A stretch of DNA of 50,052 bases, taken from NCBI GenBank assembly GCA_012033195.1, contig JAAUSQ010000005.1, positions 1 through 50,052 of the forward strand. Reading direction: 5' to 3'. Source of the DNA: Chloroflexaceae bacterium (GTDB lineage Bacteria; Chloroflexota; Chloroflexia; Chloroflexales; Chloroflexaceae). Under the pieces are notes generated by a model. The model saw nothing but the letters and a program-made list of their open reading frames with translations, was not told where the DNA came from and did not search any database. Made by a program: the position numbers and the translations under genes. Shown piece by piece: positions 29,308 to 40,080 of the stretch (the stretch's first letter is position 1; each line of letters opens with the position of its first letter).

Positions 29308-30546
29308 CTACCGCCGCGCCGCCTCTTCGATGACTTCCTGCATCACCTCGGCATAGCGGGTTGCGCCCGCTTGAAGCGTGAAGTGCTGCTCAAAATAATC
29401 GCGGGCGCGGCGGCCCTGTTCTGCTGCTTGCTGCGGGTATTCGCGGTAGCTGCGAATAGCTTGGGCCAACCCCGCGACATCGCCCGGATGCACCACACTG
29501 CCACATTGTGCCTCGCGCACCACGCGTGCTGTATCGTTTACATCTTCGCAGATGGCGAGCAGTGCCCGCCCCGCCGCCATCACACTGTAGGTCTTGCTTG
29601 GCACCGAGACATGGGTCCCTTCGCGGCTGATAATGACCAGACACACATCACCCGCTGCCAGCACCAGCGGCAGTCGTTCGAGCGGCTGAAAATCCATAAA
29701 GGTGACGTTAGTTAATCCGGCGGCACGCTGCTCGATTGGTTCGCGGCGCACGCCTTCGCCCACCAGCAAAAAGTGAATGTCGGGGTCGTCCTGCACCACC
29801 TTCGCAGCATCAACCACCGTCTCAAGGTCGGCCATGGTATAGCCCATATTGCCCGAATACACCACCACAAACTTATCTTCGATGCCCAGTTCTCCGCGCA
29901 CCGAAGCCGCTTTCGGCAGGGGGCGGATAGCGTTTTCGTCGGCCCAGTTGTAGGTAACACGTAGCTTCTCTGGCGGCACACCCTTTGCAATCATCCGGTT
30001 TCGCATACCTTCGGAGATAACACAGATGCGGTCGGCCTTGCGGTAAACAAAGCGCTCCATCCATTCGAATACACGGATAAGCGTTTTATTTTTCAGCAGG
30101 CCCAATTCCACCGAGCGCTCTGGTTCGATATCCTGCACCGAGACAAGAAACGGCACCCGGTGCCACTGGCTCACCAGCCATGCCGTGATTGCACCGGGCA
30201 GCGGCGACGAGAGGTAAATGACCACATCAGGCCGAAACGCGACCAACCCCCCCGCCAGCAGCGAGGCACTGAACGAGCCATAACCCAGCATGCGTTGCAA
30301 GATGCCCTGCTGCCGTGGTACAGCGTAGATCCAGGTGCGGATAACCGAGATGCCGTGAAAATCTTCCATCTGAAAGAAACGCCCCTGATAGTCGGGGAAA
30401 ATCACGCCTTTGGGATAGTGCGGAAAGGCAGTGAGCATTGTCACGCGGTGGCCGCGCTGTACCAGCCACTCGGTCATTTCGCGTTTCCACACGCCCGGCC
30501 CGAACGTCTCTGGCCAGAAATACTGGCAAATCATTAAAATACGCAT
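29308..30546 (-). CDS. Glycosyltransferase family 4 (WbuB-like)
   Basis: MRILMICQYFWPETFGPGVWKREMTEWLVQRGHRVTMLTAFPHYPKG, VVYSGNMGYTMADLETVVDAA, VPSKTYSVMAAGRALLA. Confidence 0.9.
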   Translation of the reverse strand: MRILMICQYFWPETFGPGVWKREMTEWLVQRGHRVTMLTAFPHYPKGVIFPDYQGRFFQMEDFHGISVIRTWIYAVPRQQGILQRMLGYGSFSASLLAGGLVAFRPDVVIYLSSPLPGAITAWLVSQWHRVPFLVSVQDIEPERSVELGLLKNKTLIRVFEWMERFVYRKADRICVISEGMRNRMIAKGVPPEKLRVTYNWADENAIRPLPKAASVRGELGIEDKFVVVYSGNMGYTMADLETVVDAAKVVQDDPDIHFLLVGEGVRREPIEQRAAGLTNVTFMDFQPLERLPLVLAAGDVCLVIISREGTHVSVPSKTYSVMAAGRALLAICEDVNDTARVVREAQCGSVVHPGDVAGLAQAIRSYREYPQQAAEQGRRARDYFEQHFTLQAGATRYAEVMQEVIEEAARR

Positions 30547-30740
30547 GATACGGTGGTATCTCCTGCGCTGAACAGAACAAATGATGTTAAAAAAGCAAAT
30601 ATGTACTACAGTATTACCGTCTCGCTATCATAACACACCCCACGAAACTTGTGCAACAGCATGGCGGTTCTGTGGTATTGTTAATCGGCACACGGCACGG
30701 GCCAGTGTGATAAGCGCCATACCCATCAAGCACGGAGTAT

Positions 30741-31747
30741 GTGTGTATGTCTTTTTCCCTTTCAATAGTGAGCTACTCACCTCACGAGTTATCGGTGCTC
30801 GAAACCGACATGGTAGAAACACTTTTTGAGCAGATGCTGCCCGGACGCACCCACTGGATCACGATTAGTGGCTTCGATGCCGAGGATATGCCAGATATCA
30901 CCCGGTTACTGGCCTACTTTCATCTGAACACATCGCTTCCGCGCGTATCTGTCGCCTCGAACCATCCGAAGAAATCGAAGTGGATGAGCAAGATGTCTTT
31001 TTTACCTACAATGTGCTGGCCCCTGATCCGGCTGATGGGCGCTTGATGGTGGCGTATGGCAGCATCATCTTTGCGAGCGATGTGCTCCTGGTCTTCGAAG
31101 AGTCGGGGGTTACCGACTTTTTTGGCTCGCTGCGGCAACGGCTGTGCAGTGGGCGCACACGGGCTCGCAATCACAAAGCCGATTATCTGATGTATCTCTT
31201 GATCAGCGATGGCGTGATCGATATGTATACCAGTGTGCTCTATCGCTTTTTAGAGCGCATTGATACGATTGAAGATACCCTCACCGGCGACCGGCTCAGC
31301 ACAAAAGCCTACCGCGACTTGCTGCGGGTGCGCGAAGAGTTGAAGCCCGTGTATCGCTATATGCTCGAAGTGGGCAATCTGGCCTATCAGCTTGAGCAAC
31401 TTGATACCGCCTATATCAGCCAGGATGTGCAGAAGCGCCTAGGCCGCGACCTGACCCGCGAGGTAGAACTGCTCTGGGACGAATACAAGCGGCAGCGTGC
31501 CCTGATTACCGAATTGATCAATATTCACCGCAACAACATCAACGAGGCAACCAACCGCATCATCCATCGCCTGACCATTATCTCAACCGTGTTTCTGCCG
31601 CTCAGTTTTATTGTTGGAGTGTATGGGATGAACTTTGCATACATGCCCGAACTGGAATGGCGCTATGGGTACCTGGCCGTTTGGCTGCTTATTCTGGCGG
31701 TAGCAGGTGGCATGCTCTACTTTATGAAGCGCAACAAGTGGTTCTGA
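30741..31747 (+). CDS. corA: CorA family divalent cation transporter (frameshifted)
   Basis: GMN motif FIVGVYGMNFAYMPELEWRYGY; ORFs 30741..31046 and 30980..31747 joined if one base is restored near 30929-30945 (...SLPARICRLEPSEEIEVDEQDVFFTYNVL). Confidence 0.88.
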
Positions 31748-31978
31748 ACCGATAAGCGATCCATGACCAGAACCATGTCATCTGGATCATGTATACAAAG
31801 TGTGAGCAAGCTCCTTTCGAAATAAGCCTGTTATGGTATGATACTACTATTATCTTCTCTTTAACGACTCCGGACGGGAACCATTTCAGGCGCATTGTAT
31901 CCATCTATCGGGAACCCGGAGGAACCTGCTACCGGAGTATTCAATCAATCGCCAGTGATTCTAACGTAGAGGAAAAGC

Positions 31979-34009
31979 ATGAAGCAACACACACACACAC
32001 GCAAGGGAGGAGTTCGCGTGCTGCTGATGGCATTGCTGCTATCGCTGATCGCCGCATGCAGCAGCGCACCATCGGCAGAGCAGACGGCGCAACAAGAACC
32101 ACAGGTACAGACTGTGGTTGTGACTGCCGAGATTGAACCGCTTATTGCAACGGTTGAAGTAACCTCAACACCTGCACCCGCTGCCGCCGAGGGTGCCACC
32201 ACTGAAGCAGATACCTCTGCCGAAGTATCGACCTTCGGCCCCGATTACACAGGCCCCTTCAGCACGCCTCATCCGATCCTGAGCAATCTTCAGGTGCGGC
32301 GGGCAATTGCACACTGCACCAACCGCCTCGAACTGATCGAGTCGGTGTACCCCTACCTGGAAGATGGGCAGAAAGAAGGGCTGTTGATCAATACCTTCCT
32401 GACGAGCGACCACTGGGCCTACCCCGGCGATGCAAATATTACGCTCTACCCCTTCGAGCCGGAGCAGGGCAATGCGCTGCTGGAAGAGGCGGGCTGGACC
32501 CAGGAAGCTCCCGGCGAGGTGCGCGTCAATGAAGCAGGTGAGCCGCTCTCGCTCAAGTTCCTCTCGACTGATGCTACCTTCCGCCAGACGTGGGCGGCGG
32601 TGTTGGAGCAGCAACTCCTGCAAAACTGTGGTATTCAGATCATCCGCACCCACGCCCCTGGCTCGTTTGTGTTCGGGCAATCGACGGGCCTGAACCGCCG
32701 CGACTTTGAACTGGCGGCCTTTGCGTGGGTGGGCGATGCCGATCCGAAAGGCTCAACGCTGTATTCCTGCGACCAGATCCCCCTGCCTGTGAACAACTGG
32801 GAAGGCCAGAATTATATGGGCTGGTGCAACGAAGAAGCGAGCCGTGCCATCATTGCTGCCAACAACGCGCTTGACCGCGAGGTACGGGCCGAGCAGTATG
32901 GAATTGTGCAGCGTGCGTTCACCGAGGATATGGTGAGCCTGCCGCTCTTCAATCGGCTGGCGGTGGAAGCGATTAGCAACAATGTCCAGGGCTTCCGTGT
33001 TGATCCAACCGAGTACTATTTTTCCAACATCGAAGAATGGACACTGGCGGATGGTGGCGAAGAGCTTGTCGTGGCAATGACCCAGGAACCCGATACCCTC
33101 TTTACCTACGTCAATGCGAGCGCCTCGGCGGTGAACCTGAGCTACCCGATCAACACCATCAGTGCCACAAGCTACGACTACGACTTCCAGGCCAAAGACC
33201 TGACGCAACTTCCCACCATTGAGAACGGCAGCGCAACGCTGATCGAAGTAGAAGTGCAGGAGGGAGATATTGTCTGGTCGCTCAGCGCCGAAGCGGTAGA
33301 ACTGGCTCCCGGTGTAGAGATCCAGAATGCCGACGGTGAGATTATCACCTACGAAGGCGGCCCGATGCTGATGTCACAGCTTACCGTAACCTTCGAATAC
33401 AACGAGGGTATTACCTGGGAAGATGGCGAGCCGCTCAAGCAGGCCGACTTCGAACTGGGCTACCGCATTGGCTGCGACCCCGACCTGGGGCGCGTGTCGT
33501 ATGCCGTCTGCGAGTCGTACGAAGATGTGGAGTTCCTGGACGACCGTAGCTACACCATCACCTACCGTCCGGGTGCGCTGTGGTCGCTCTATTCAGTCTT
33601 TACGCTGCCGTTCTTCCCGTCGCATCAAGTCCTGGCGGATGGGCGCAACCTGGCCGATGTGCCCGCTGTGGAATGGGCTTCGCTGCCCGAAATTGCCGAA
33701 CAACCGCTGAGCACCGGCCCCTATCGATTGGTGGCATGGGAGAAAGGCCAGCGCATCATCTACGAAGCCAACCCGAACTACTATCGCGGTGAGCCAGCCA
33801 TCAAGCGCATTACGGTTGTCTTTATTCCCGATGCAAATCAGGCCGTGGCGCAGTTGCTCACCGGGAACGTCGATGTAATCGGCAATCAGGACTTGAGCGG
33901 CCCCGAAGTGGAGCAAGTGTTGCAGGCGGCGAGCAATGGCGATATTCAGGCCTTTACTGTTGCCAGCCCCACCTGGGAACACCTGGATATGAACCTGTTT
34001 ATTCGGTAA
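31979..34009 (+). CDS. Solute-binding lipoprotein, SBP_bac_5-related, halves in permuted order
   Basis: Lipobox LIAACSS; early ILSNLQVRRAIAHCTNRLELIESVYPYL...GNALLEEAGW; later ELVVAMTQEPDTL...ITWEDGEPLKQADFELGY...LSTGPYRLVAWEKGQRIIYEANPNYYRGEPAIKRI...TWEHLDMNLF. Confidence 0.85.
   Translation: MKQHTHTRKGGVRVLLMALLLSLIAACSSAPSAEQTAQQEPQVQTVVVTAEIEPLIATVEVTSTPAPAAAEGATTEADTSAEVSTFGPDYTGPFSTPHPILSNLQVRRAIAHCTNRLELIESVYPYLEDGQKEGLLINTFLTSDHWAYPGDANITLYPFEPEQGNALLEEAGWTQEAPGEVRVNEAGEPLSLKFLSTDATFRQTWAAVLEQQLLQNCGIQIIRTHAPGSFVFGQSTGLNRRDFELAAFAWVGDADPKGSTLYSCDQIPLPVNNWEGQNYMGWCNEEASRAIIAANNALDREVRAEQYGIVQRAFTEDMVSLPLFNRLAVEAISNNVQGFRVDPTEYYFSNIEEWTLADGGEELVVAMTQEPDTLFTYVNASASAVNLSYPINTISATSYDYDFQAKDLTQLPTIENGSATLIEVEVQEGDIVWSLSAEAVELAPGVEIQNADGEIITYEGGPMLMSQLTVTFEYNEGITWEDGEPLKQADFELGYRIGCDPDLGRVSYAVCESYEDVEFLDDRSYTITYRPGALWSLYSVFTLPFFPSHQVLADGRNLADVPAVEWASLPEIAEQPLSTGPYRLVAWEKGQRIIYEANPNYYRGEPAIKRITVVFIPDANQAVAQLLTGNVDVIGNQDLSGPEVEQVLQAASNGDIQAFTVASPTWEHLDMNLFIR
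31987..32000. repeat. (AC)7 dinucleotide repeat at 5' end of lipoprotein CDS
   Basis: acacacacacacac directly read. Confidence 0.9.
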
Positions 34010-34241
34010 TGCTGTGTACAACAGGCGACGAGTGGCGGTATGCTTCTATACTGGTGGGGCCGCTGGTCGCCTGTCTTCTGCCGCACGCTTGCCTAGATTT
34101 TCTCCCCGCGAAGCAGGGCCGTGTGGTACTATATGAACAGTACGCAAAGAAACGGGTTGTGCTGTACAATAGAGGGTATAGCCCGTAGCCGAACCTTATA
34201 GACAATCGGTACGTACAGCAACCACATCGGCAGGCAAGTGT

Positions 34242-34970
34242 ATGACATTTACGGGCTTCTCGACTGACAGGCTCATTAGCCTGCCACCAGAATGGTTTAC
34301 CGACGTGTTACCAGCAATTACGTTGCCCAGTGAATTGAAGGTAACACTGCATATGTTCTACCGACTGAGCCAGCAGCGCGGCAGCCCGCGCCGTATGAGT
34401 TGGGATGAACTGGCGCAGGATGATCTGCTGCTGCGTGGTCTACGTTCGCTCTCGAAACTGCGTCCCCCCGCCGAATTGCTCGAAGAGGGGCTGCATGCCG
34501 CAGTGCAACGCACCACCTTGCTCTTGCTGGCCCTACCCGGTGAGGGGCGCGTGGTCAACTGGTATCTTGTACACACTCCTGCCAATCGTGCATGGGTGGA
34601 GCAGATGCAACAGGTACCACAGTCACTTGCACCCAACGCGCCATACCCGGCGCAGTCGCCATCGCTGGTGACACTCTACGAGCAGAATATCGGCATTATC
34701 ACGCCGCTTATGGTAGAAGAACTACGCGAGGCCGAAGAGCGCTACCCGCGTGACTGGATTGAAGAAGCGATGCGCGAGGCGGTGCGGGCCAATATCCGCT
34801 CGTGGCGCTATATCCGCAAAGTGTTGGAAAGGTGGGCTTCGGATGGACGACAGGCACAGCCTGAAGCGTATCAGTCTCAACGATCTACGCTTGACGTGGA
34901 ACGCTACGTCAACAGCAGCAAATACCGACACCTCTTCCGCCAAGGGGGAGACGACGACAACGACACCTGA
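34242..34970 (+). CDS. DnaD-like replication protein
   Basis: LYEQNIGIITPLMVEELREAEERYPRDWIEEAMREAVRANIRSWRYIRKVLERWASDG; C-term YVNSSKYRHLFR. Confidence 0.82.
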   Translation: MTFTGFSTDRLISLPPEWFTDVLPAITLPSELKVTLHMFYRLSQQRGSPRRMSWDELAQDDLLLRGLRSLSKLRPPAELLEEGLHAAVQRTTLLLLALPGEGRVVNWYLVHTPANRAWVEQMQQVPQSLAPNAPYPAQSPSLVTLYEQNIGIITPLMVEELREAEERYPRDWIEEAMREAVRANIRSWRYIRKVLERWASDGRQAQPEAYQSQRSTLDVERYVNSSKYRHLFRQGGDDDNDT

Positions 34971-35700
34971 TGCACCGGTAGCCGTGTTGTATGTCTGCGA
35001 ACGCTGCAAGGATGCCGGGTACTATGTCCTGGATGTCCCCGTCACGCACCCCGAATTTGGCAAGCTCAAGCTGTGCGACTGCCGCGACAGTGAGCATATG
35101 CGACGCGCTGCCGAAGAACGGCGACGACTGAGTAACCTGGGCGCGTTTGCCGATAAAACCTTCGAAACATTTGACACCTCTATTCCCGGTGTGCAGGATG
35201 CCTACCACGAGGCCCTGACGTATGCCGGACACCTAAGCGGCTGGTTGGTGCTGTTTGGCTCGTGTGGCAGCGGTAAAACCCACCTCGCCGCCGCTATCGC
35301 CAACCGTGCCCTCGAACGCAATGTCCAGGTGATCTTTGCGGTTGTGCCTGACCTGCTCGACCATTTGCGAAGCACCTTCGGCCCCAGTAGCGATGTTGCC
35401 TATGACGAGCGTTTCGAAACAGTGCGCGAGGTGCCGCTGCTGATCCTGGATGACCTGGGTACCGAGAATACCACGCCGTGGGCACGCGAGAAACTCTATC
35501 AACTTATCAACCACCGCTACAACTACCGCCTGCCCACGATTGTAACCCTCAATCGTAAGCTCGAAGCGATTGATGAGCGCATCGTGTCGCGTATGTCCGA
35601 TAAATCGCTGCATAATGGCATTGCAACCCTCACCGCTGGCGATTACCGACAGCGCGAAATGCATCTGCGGAATGGGAAACGCAAGCGGCGGACTTCGTAA
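34843..35700 (+). CDS. DnaC/DnaI-like helicase loader ATPase
   Basis: CxxC...CxC: VCERCKDAGYY...FGKLKLCDC; Walker A FGSCGSGKTHLAAAIAN; Walker B VPLLILDDLGTE. Confidence 0.88.
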   Translation: MDDRHSLKRISLNDLRLTWNATSTAANTDTSSAKGETTTTTPDAPVAVLYVCERCKDAGYYVLDVPVTHPEFGKLKLCDCRDSEHMRRAAEERRRLSNLGAFADKTFETFDTSIPGVQDAYHEALTYAGHLSGWLVLFGSCGSGKTHLAAAIANRALERNVQVIFAVVPDLLDHLRSTFGPSSDVAYDERFETVREVPLLILDDLGTENTTPWAREKLYQLINHRYNYRLPTIVTLNRKLEAIDERIVSRMSDKSLHNGIATLTAGDYRQREMHLRNGKRKRRTS

Positions 35701-35742
35701 GTATAGATAACCGTCGCCCTGTTGGAAGAGTTGAGATAGTAT

Positions 35743-36678
35743 ATGTTGAAACATTATCTTTCTGTTGCCGATCTGTCGCACGACGAAGCCATCGCGCTGC
35801 TCGAACGAGCCGCCATCCTCAAAGAAGAATGGCATATCGGCGTTGATCAGACCAGCCACCTGCGCGGGCAAACCCTGGCGCTGGTCTTTGAGAAGCCCTC
35901 GCTGCGTACCCGTGTGGCTTTCGAAGCGGGTATGACACAGTTTGGTGGGCACGCAAACTACCTTTCCGCAAATGATATTGATATGGGCGGGCGCGAAAGT
36001 GTGGCAGATGTGGCCCGCAACCTGAGCCGCTGGGTGCAGTGTATTGCGGCGCGGGTCTTTCGCCATCAGACCGTCACCGAACTGGCACGCCACGCGACCA
36101 TTCCGGTGATCAATGCCCTCTCAGATATTGAGCACCCGTGTCAGGCGCTGGCCGATATGCTGACCCTGCACGAGCACTACTCCGACCTGCACGAGTGTCG
36201 GCTGGCGTATGTGGGCGATGGCAACAATGTCTGCAACTCGCTGATGTTGCTGGGGGCTACGCTTGGAATGACGGTGATTGTTGCCTGCCCACCCGACTAC
36301 CGCCCCCACCCCGATATGCTGGCGCAGGCCGAGCACCTGGCGAACGAGTACGAAGGCACCATCGCGGTAACATCGGTGCCCGAAGAAGCTGTGGAAGGGG
36401 CCGATGCAGTCTATACCGATGTATGGGCCTCGATGGGGCAGGAACACGAAGCGGCCCGTCGCCGCCCAGTGTTTGAGCCGTATCAGGTAAATGCCCACCT
36501 GCTGAGCCGGGCCAACCCTGAAGCGCTGGTGATGCACTGCTTGCCCGCGCACCGGGGCGAAGAAATTACCGCAGATGTTATCGATGGGCCACAGTCGGTG
36601 GTCTTCGAACAGGCCGAGAATCGCCTGCATGTTCAGAAAGCATTGATAGTACAATTGCTCGAAGCCGGACATTTGTGA
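35743..36678 (+). CDS. argF: Ornithine carbamoyltransferase
   Basis: FEKPSLRTRVAFEAGM, HPCQALADMLTLHEH, VMHCLPAHRGEEIT. Confidence 0.96.
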   Translation: MLKHYLSVADLSHDEAIALLERAAILKEEWHIGVDQTSHLRGQTLALVFEKPSLRTRVAFEAGMTQFGGHANYLSANDIDMGGRESVADVARNLSRWVQCIAARVFRHQTVTELARHATIPVINALSDIEHPCQALADMLTLHEHYSDLHECRLAYVGDGNNVCNSLMLLGATLGMTVIVACPPDYRPHPDMLAQAEHLANEYEGTIAVTSVPEEAVEGADAVYTDVWASMGQEHEAARRRPVFEPYQVNAHLLSRANPEALVMHCLPAHRGEEITADVIDGPQSVVFEQAENRLHVQKALIVQLLEAGHL

Positions 36679-36763
36679 GGGTAACAGACAACATCGTTGT
36701 AAACGGGCAGCCTGCATTGGAGCAGGTGCCCATCGATCAGACAGAGAGATCGGAGAGGGAGTT

Positions 36764-39700
36764 ATGACGGGAAATCGTGCAATCTACACACGCGCAATGG
36801 AACAGAGCCGTGAAGCGGCCCGTGCGAAAAAGTGGGATGAAGCGCTGAAAGGCGCGGCCCGTGCGATGCAAGAGTTTCCACAGGATAGCGAAGCACGCTC
36901 GGCCGTCGCGGTCGCGCTCTATCAGACAGGCCGCTATCAGCAGGCGTTGCAGTTGCTTGGTGAGATGCGTACCGCCGACTCCGAAAACCCTTTCTATATC
37001 GAATATGTCGCCCGAACGCAGGAACGGATGGGCGATACTGATGCGGCGATTGCAACTTACAATAGCCTGATTGGTCTGCACCAGCAGCGCCGGGCTGTTG
37101 CAAAAACCATCGAAGTGCAGCGCGAAATATTACGCCTGCGCCCCGAACTGGATGAGGCTCGCGAACAGATGGCTCGCTCGATGGCAGAGGCCCGGATGAC
37201 CCAGGAGGCAATTGTTGAATACATGACGCTGGCCCGCCGCTACCAGGCCCAGAACCGCCTGACCGATGCAGTCGCCCAGGTCGAGGCAGTCTTGCGGCTC
37301 GACCCGAACCACCGCGATGCAAAAGAACTCTCGATGAACCTGCACGGTGCCGTGGCGGGCGATGGCAGCATGCCCGTTGCCGCAGCGGGTGAAGCGGCAA
37401 CTGCCACGAGCGCACCCGAACAACGCGGCGGGACAAGCACTATTCTGGCGGGCAATGTGCGCGACCAGCAATTTGCCCTCGAATCGCTGCTGGCACAGGC
37501 ACAGTCCTTGCAAGAATCGGGCGATATGCAGGGGGCGATTGCACAATACGAAGCGGTGATCCAGGGCGGCTTGAACCGCTCCGATGTGTTTTACAGCTTG
37601 GGCTTGCTCTATCAAGAGGCGGGCGATCATCAGGCGGCTATCGGGGCGCTCACGAAGGCGGCCCGCGATCCAGAGTATGGCCTTTCATCGCACTTTGCGC
37701 TTGGCAATTCATACACCGAACTGAACCAGTTGGCACAGGCCGCACAGGAATATGAGCAGGCGATTGGTCTGGTTGACCTGGAAACGGTCGGCAAGGCCGA
37801 ATCGGAAGACCTGATCCAGATGTATGAGCAGACCACGGGTATCTATCAGCAGATGGGCGAACTGGCCCGTGCTGCCGGGTTGTATTCCACGCTAGCGAGT
37901 TTTCTGGAGGGGAAGCGCTGGGGCCGCGAACGAGCCAAAGAGTTTAAGAAGCGTGCCAAAGACCTGACCGACCAGACGATGCTTGCCAAACTCCGGTCGC
38001 TTGGCACAGGTGCGCTGACAATTATTTCGGAGCCAGAGCCGGAACCTGCACCACCCGAACAGCAGAAAGAAGCACTCGCCGAGCGCTGGGGCAATATTTC
38101 ACCCATCATCGAGATGCTGCGCTCTGGCAATATCGAAGTCTCCACAACAGGTATTCTAAGTAATACCCCATCTGAGCCACTGCCGCCGCAGTCCGACCCG
38201 CTCGAAGTGCTGGAATCGTTGCCGCCGATTGAAGCCACCATTCGACGCACCGTGACCAAACTCGATACCACCGGGCTTGATGAGCAGATTGAGCGGTGGG
38301 TGGTTGCTAGTGAGCGCTATATGGACCAGAACCTGTACGAGGCGGCGCTGGATGCCTGTTATGAGGTGATCAACCTCAACCTGGAATACCTGCCGATCCA
38401 TCTGCGGATTGGGGAGATCTACGAGCACCTGAATGAGCCTGAAGAGGCCCTCACCAAGTATCAGACCTTGATTGATACCTACAATGTGCGTGAGGAGCCA
38501 GAGAAGGCAATTGACGTCTACTTCCGCTATATTGTTCTATCGCCAGAGACTATCAATGCGCGTTCACGGCTAGCCGACCTGCTCCGCAAAGTCAACCGCA
38601 CAGATGAAGCCGCCGAGCAACTGGTGCATGTGGCCAATAGCTATTTCCGATTGGGCCAGACCAACCGCGCTCTGGAAGAGTTTCGGCGCGGCTTGCAATG
38701 GGCACCCCGTAGCCGTGCGCTACGTTCCCAGTATGGGCTGGCACTCTTCAAGATGGAGCGCTACGAGGCCGCCCTGACCGAGTTCCACAAAGCCGCCGAC
38801 CCGTCCGACCCGATCGCAATTGCCCATATCAATATGACCCTGGCAGCGCTTGGTGAGTCGTACAACGATATCTGGGACTCGTTGGCGGCCCTGCTAGAAG
38901 TGCTCAAGCAGCACAACGACAAACAGAGCGATATGGTGCAGGGCGAATATCGTACCGCCTTGATGACGATTGACGAGCCATTGCTGCACTACATTCTCAG
39001 CGTTATTCAGCGCGAGAGCGGGCAGCACTCCTCGGCCCTGCTCGAACTGGAGCAGGCACTGGCGCTGCTGGAAGGCACCGAACACCCGATCCTGTCGCCG
39101 GTGCTGGTGCGGCAGGGGATGGCAACCAGCCTGCTGGCCCTGAACCAGCCAGAGCAAGCACTGCAACAACTCGGCTTTGTGCAGTCGCAGCGCGCCACCA
39201 TGTCGAAGTATCCGGTGGTGCGCCACGCCTTCGCCCGCACGATGGACCAGGGCGAACTGGTGCAGCAGATGGCCGATGCCTATGCCGAGAGCGAAGACCT
39301 GGAAGGGCCGAACGCTCACTGCGCGAGGCGCTGCGGCTGCTGCCCTACAACCGGGCGATTTATACCAAGCTGGCAGATGTGTGCTTTCGACAGGGCAAGC
39401 TGCGCGAGGCGCTTTCGAGCCTGGAAGACCTTTCAACCTATTACGAAGGTCAGCAAGACCTCGATACAGCGATTGAAACACTGGAGTATGCCATCAAGCT
39501 AGCACCGAGCAATATTCCGATTGGCTCACGGCTGGCGCGCATGTACATTCGGCGGGGCTACCCCGATAAGGGCGTGCAAGCTCTAATGCAAGTGGCAGAA
39601 TTGCAACGCCGCGAGGGTCTGATCAAAGATGCCGTTGCCAGCATGCAGCAGGCCGCCGATGTGCGGTATATGATGGGGATGCATAAAGAGAGCCTGATAA

Positions 39701-40068
39701 TCTATGATCGGATTGTGCAGATTGCCCCGAATGATGTTGAGGCGCGGCAGTGGCGAGCGCTGATCTACACCCTGACCGGGCGAGTCAATGAGGCCGTGCT
39801 GGAAAAGAAGCAGATTGTACGTAGTTTGCTGCAAGCCCGCGACCTCGATAACGCGATTGCCGAACTTCACCAGATCATTGGTCTGGATATTGGCGACCTG
39901 GAAGCCTATTATATGCTGGGAGATGTGCTGATGCGGCGCGGTGAGTATGCCCAGGCAGTCAACCTGTACAACCGCGTGCTGAAGATGCCCAATATTGAAG
40001 TCGAGCGTGTTGAGGCGCTGCTTGCGGCAGCTCAGCAGATGCTCAAGCAACAGGCGATGACTTCGTAA
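36764..40068 (+). CDS. Very large TPR protein (frameshifted, ORFs 36764..39502 and 39379..40068)
   Basis: Many TPR units; adding one G at 39305-39307 gives DLEGAERSLREALRLLPYNRAIYTKLADVCFRQGKLREALSSLEDL. Confidence 0.85.
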
Positions 40069-40080
40069 TAGGGATGCTTT

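Noticed and set aside
35233-36093. - strand 286-aa ORF
   Set aside because: Antisense to DnaI-like and argF genes.
36762-37436. - strand 224-aa Arg/Ser-rich ORF
   Set aside because: Antisense to TPR gene; low-complexity composition.
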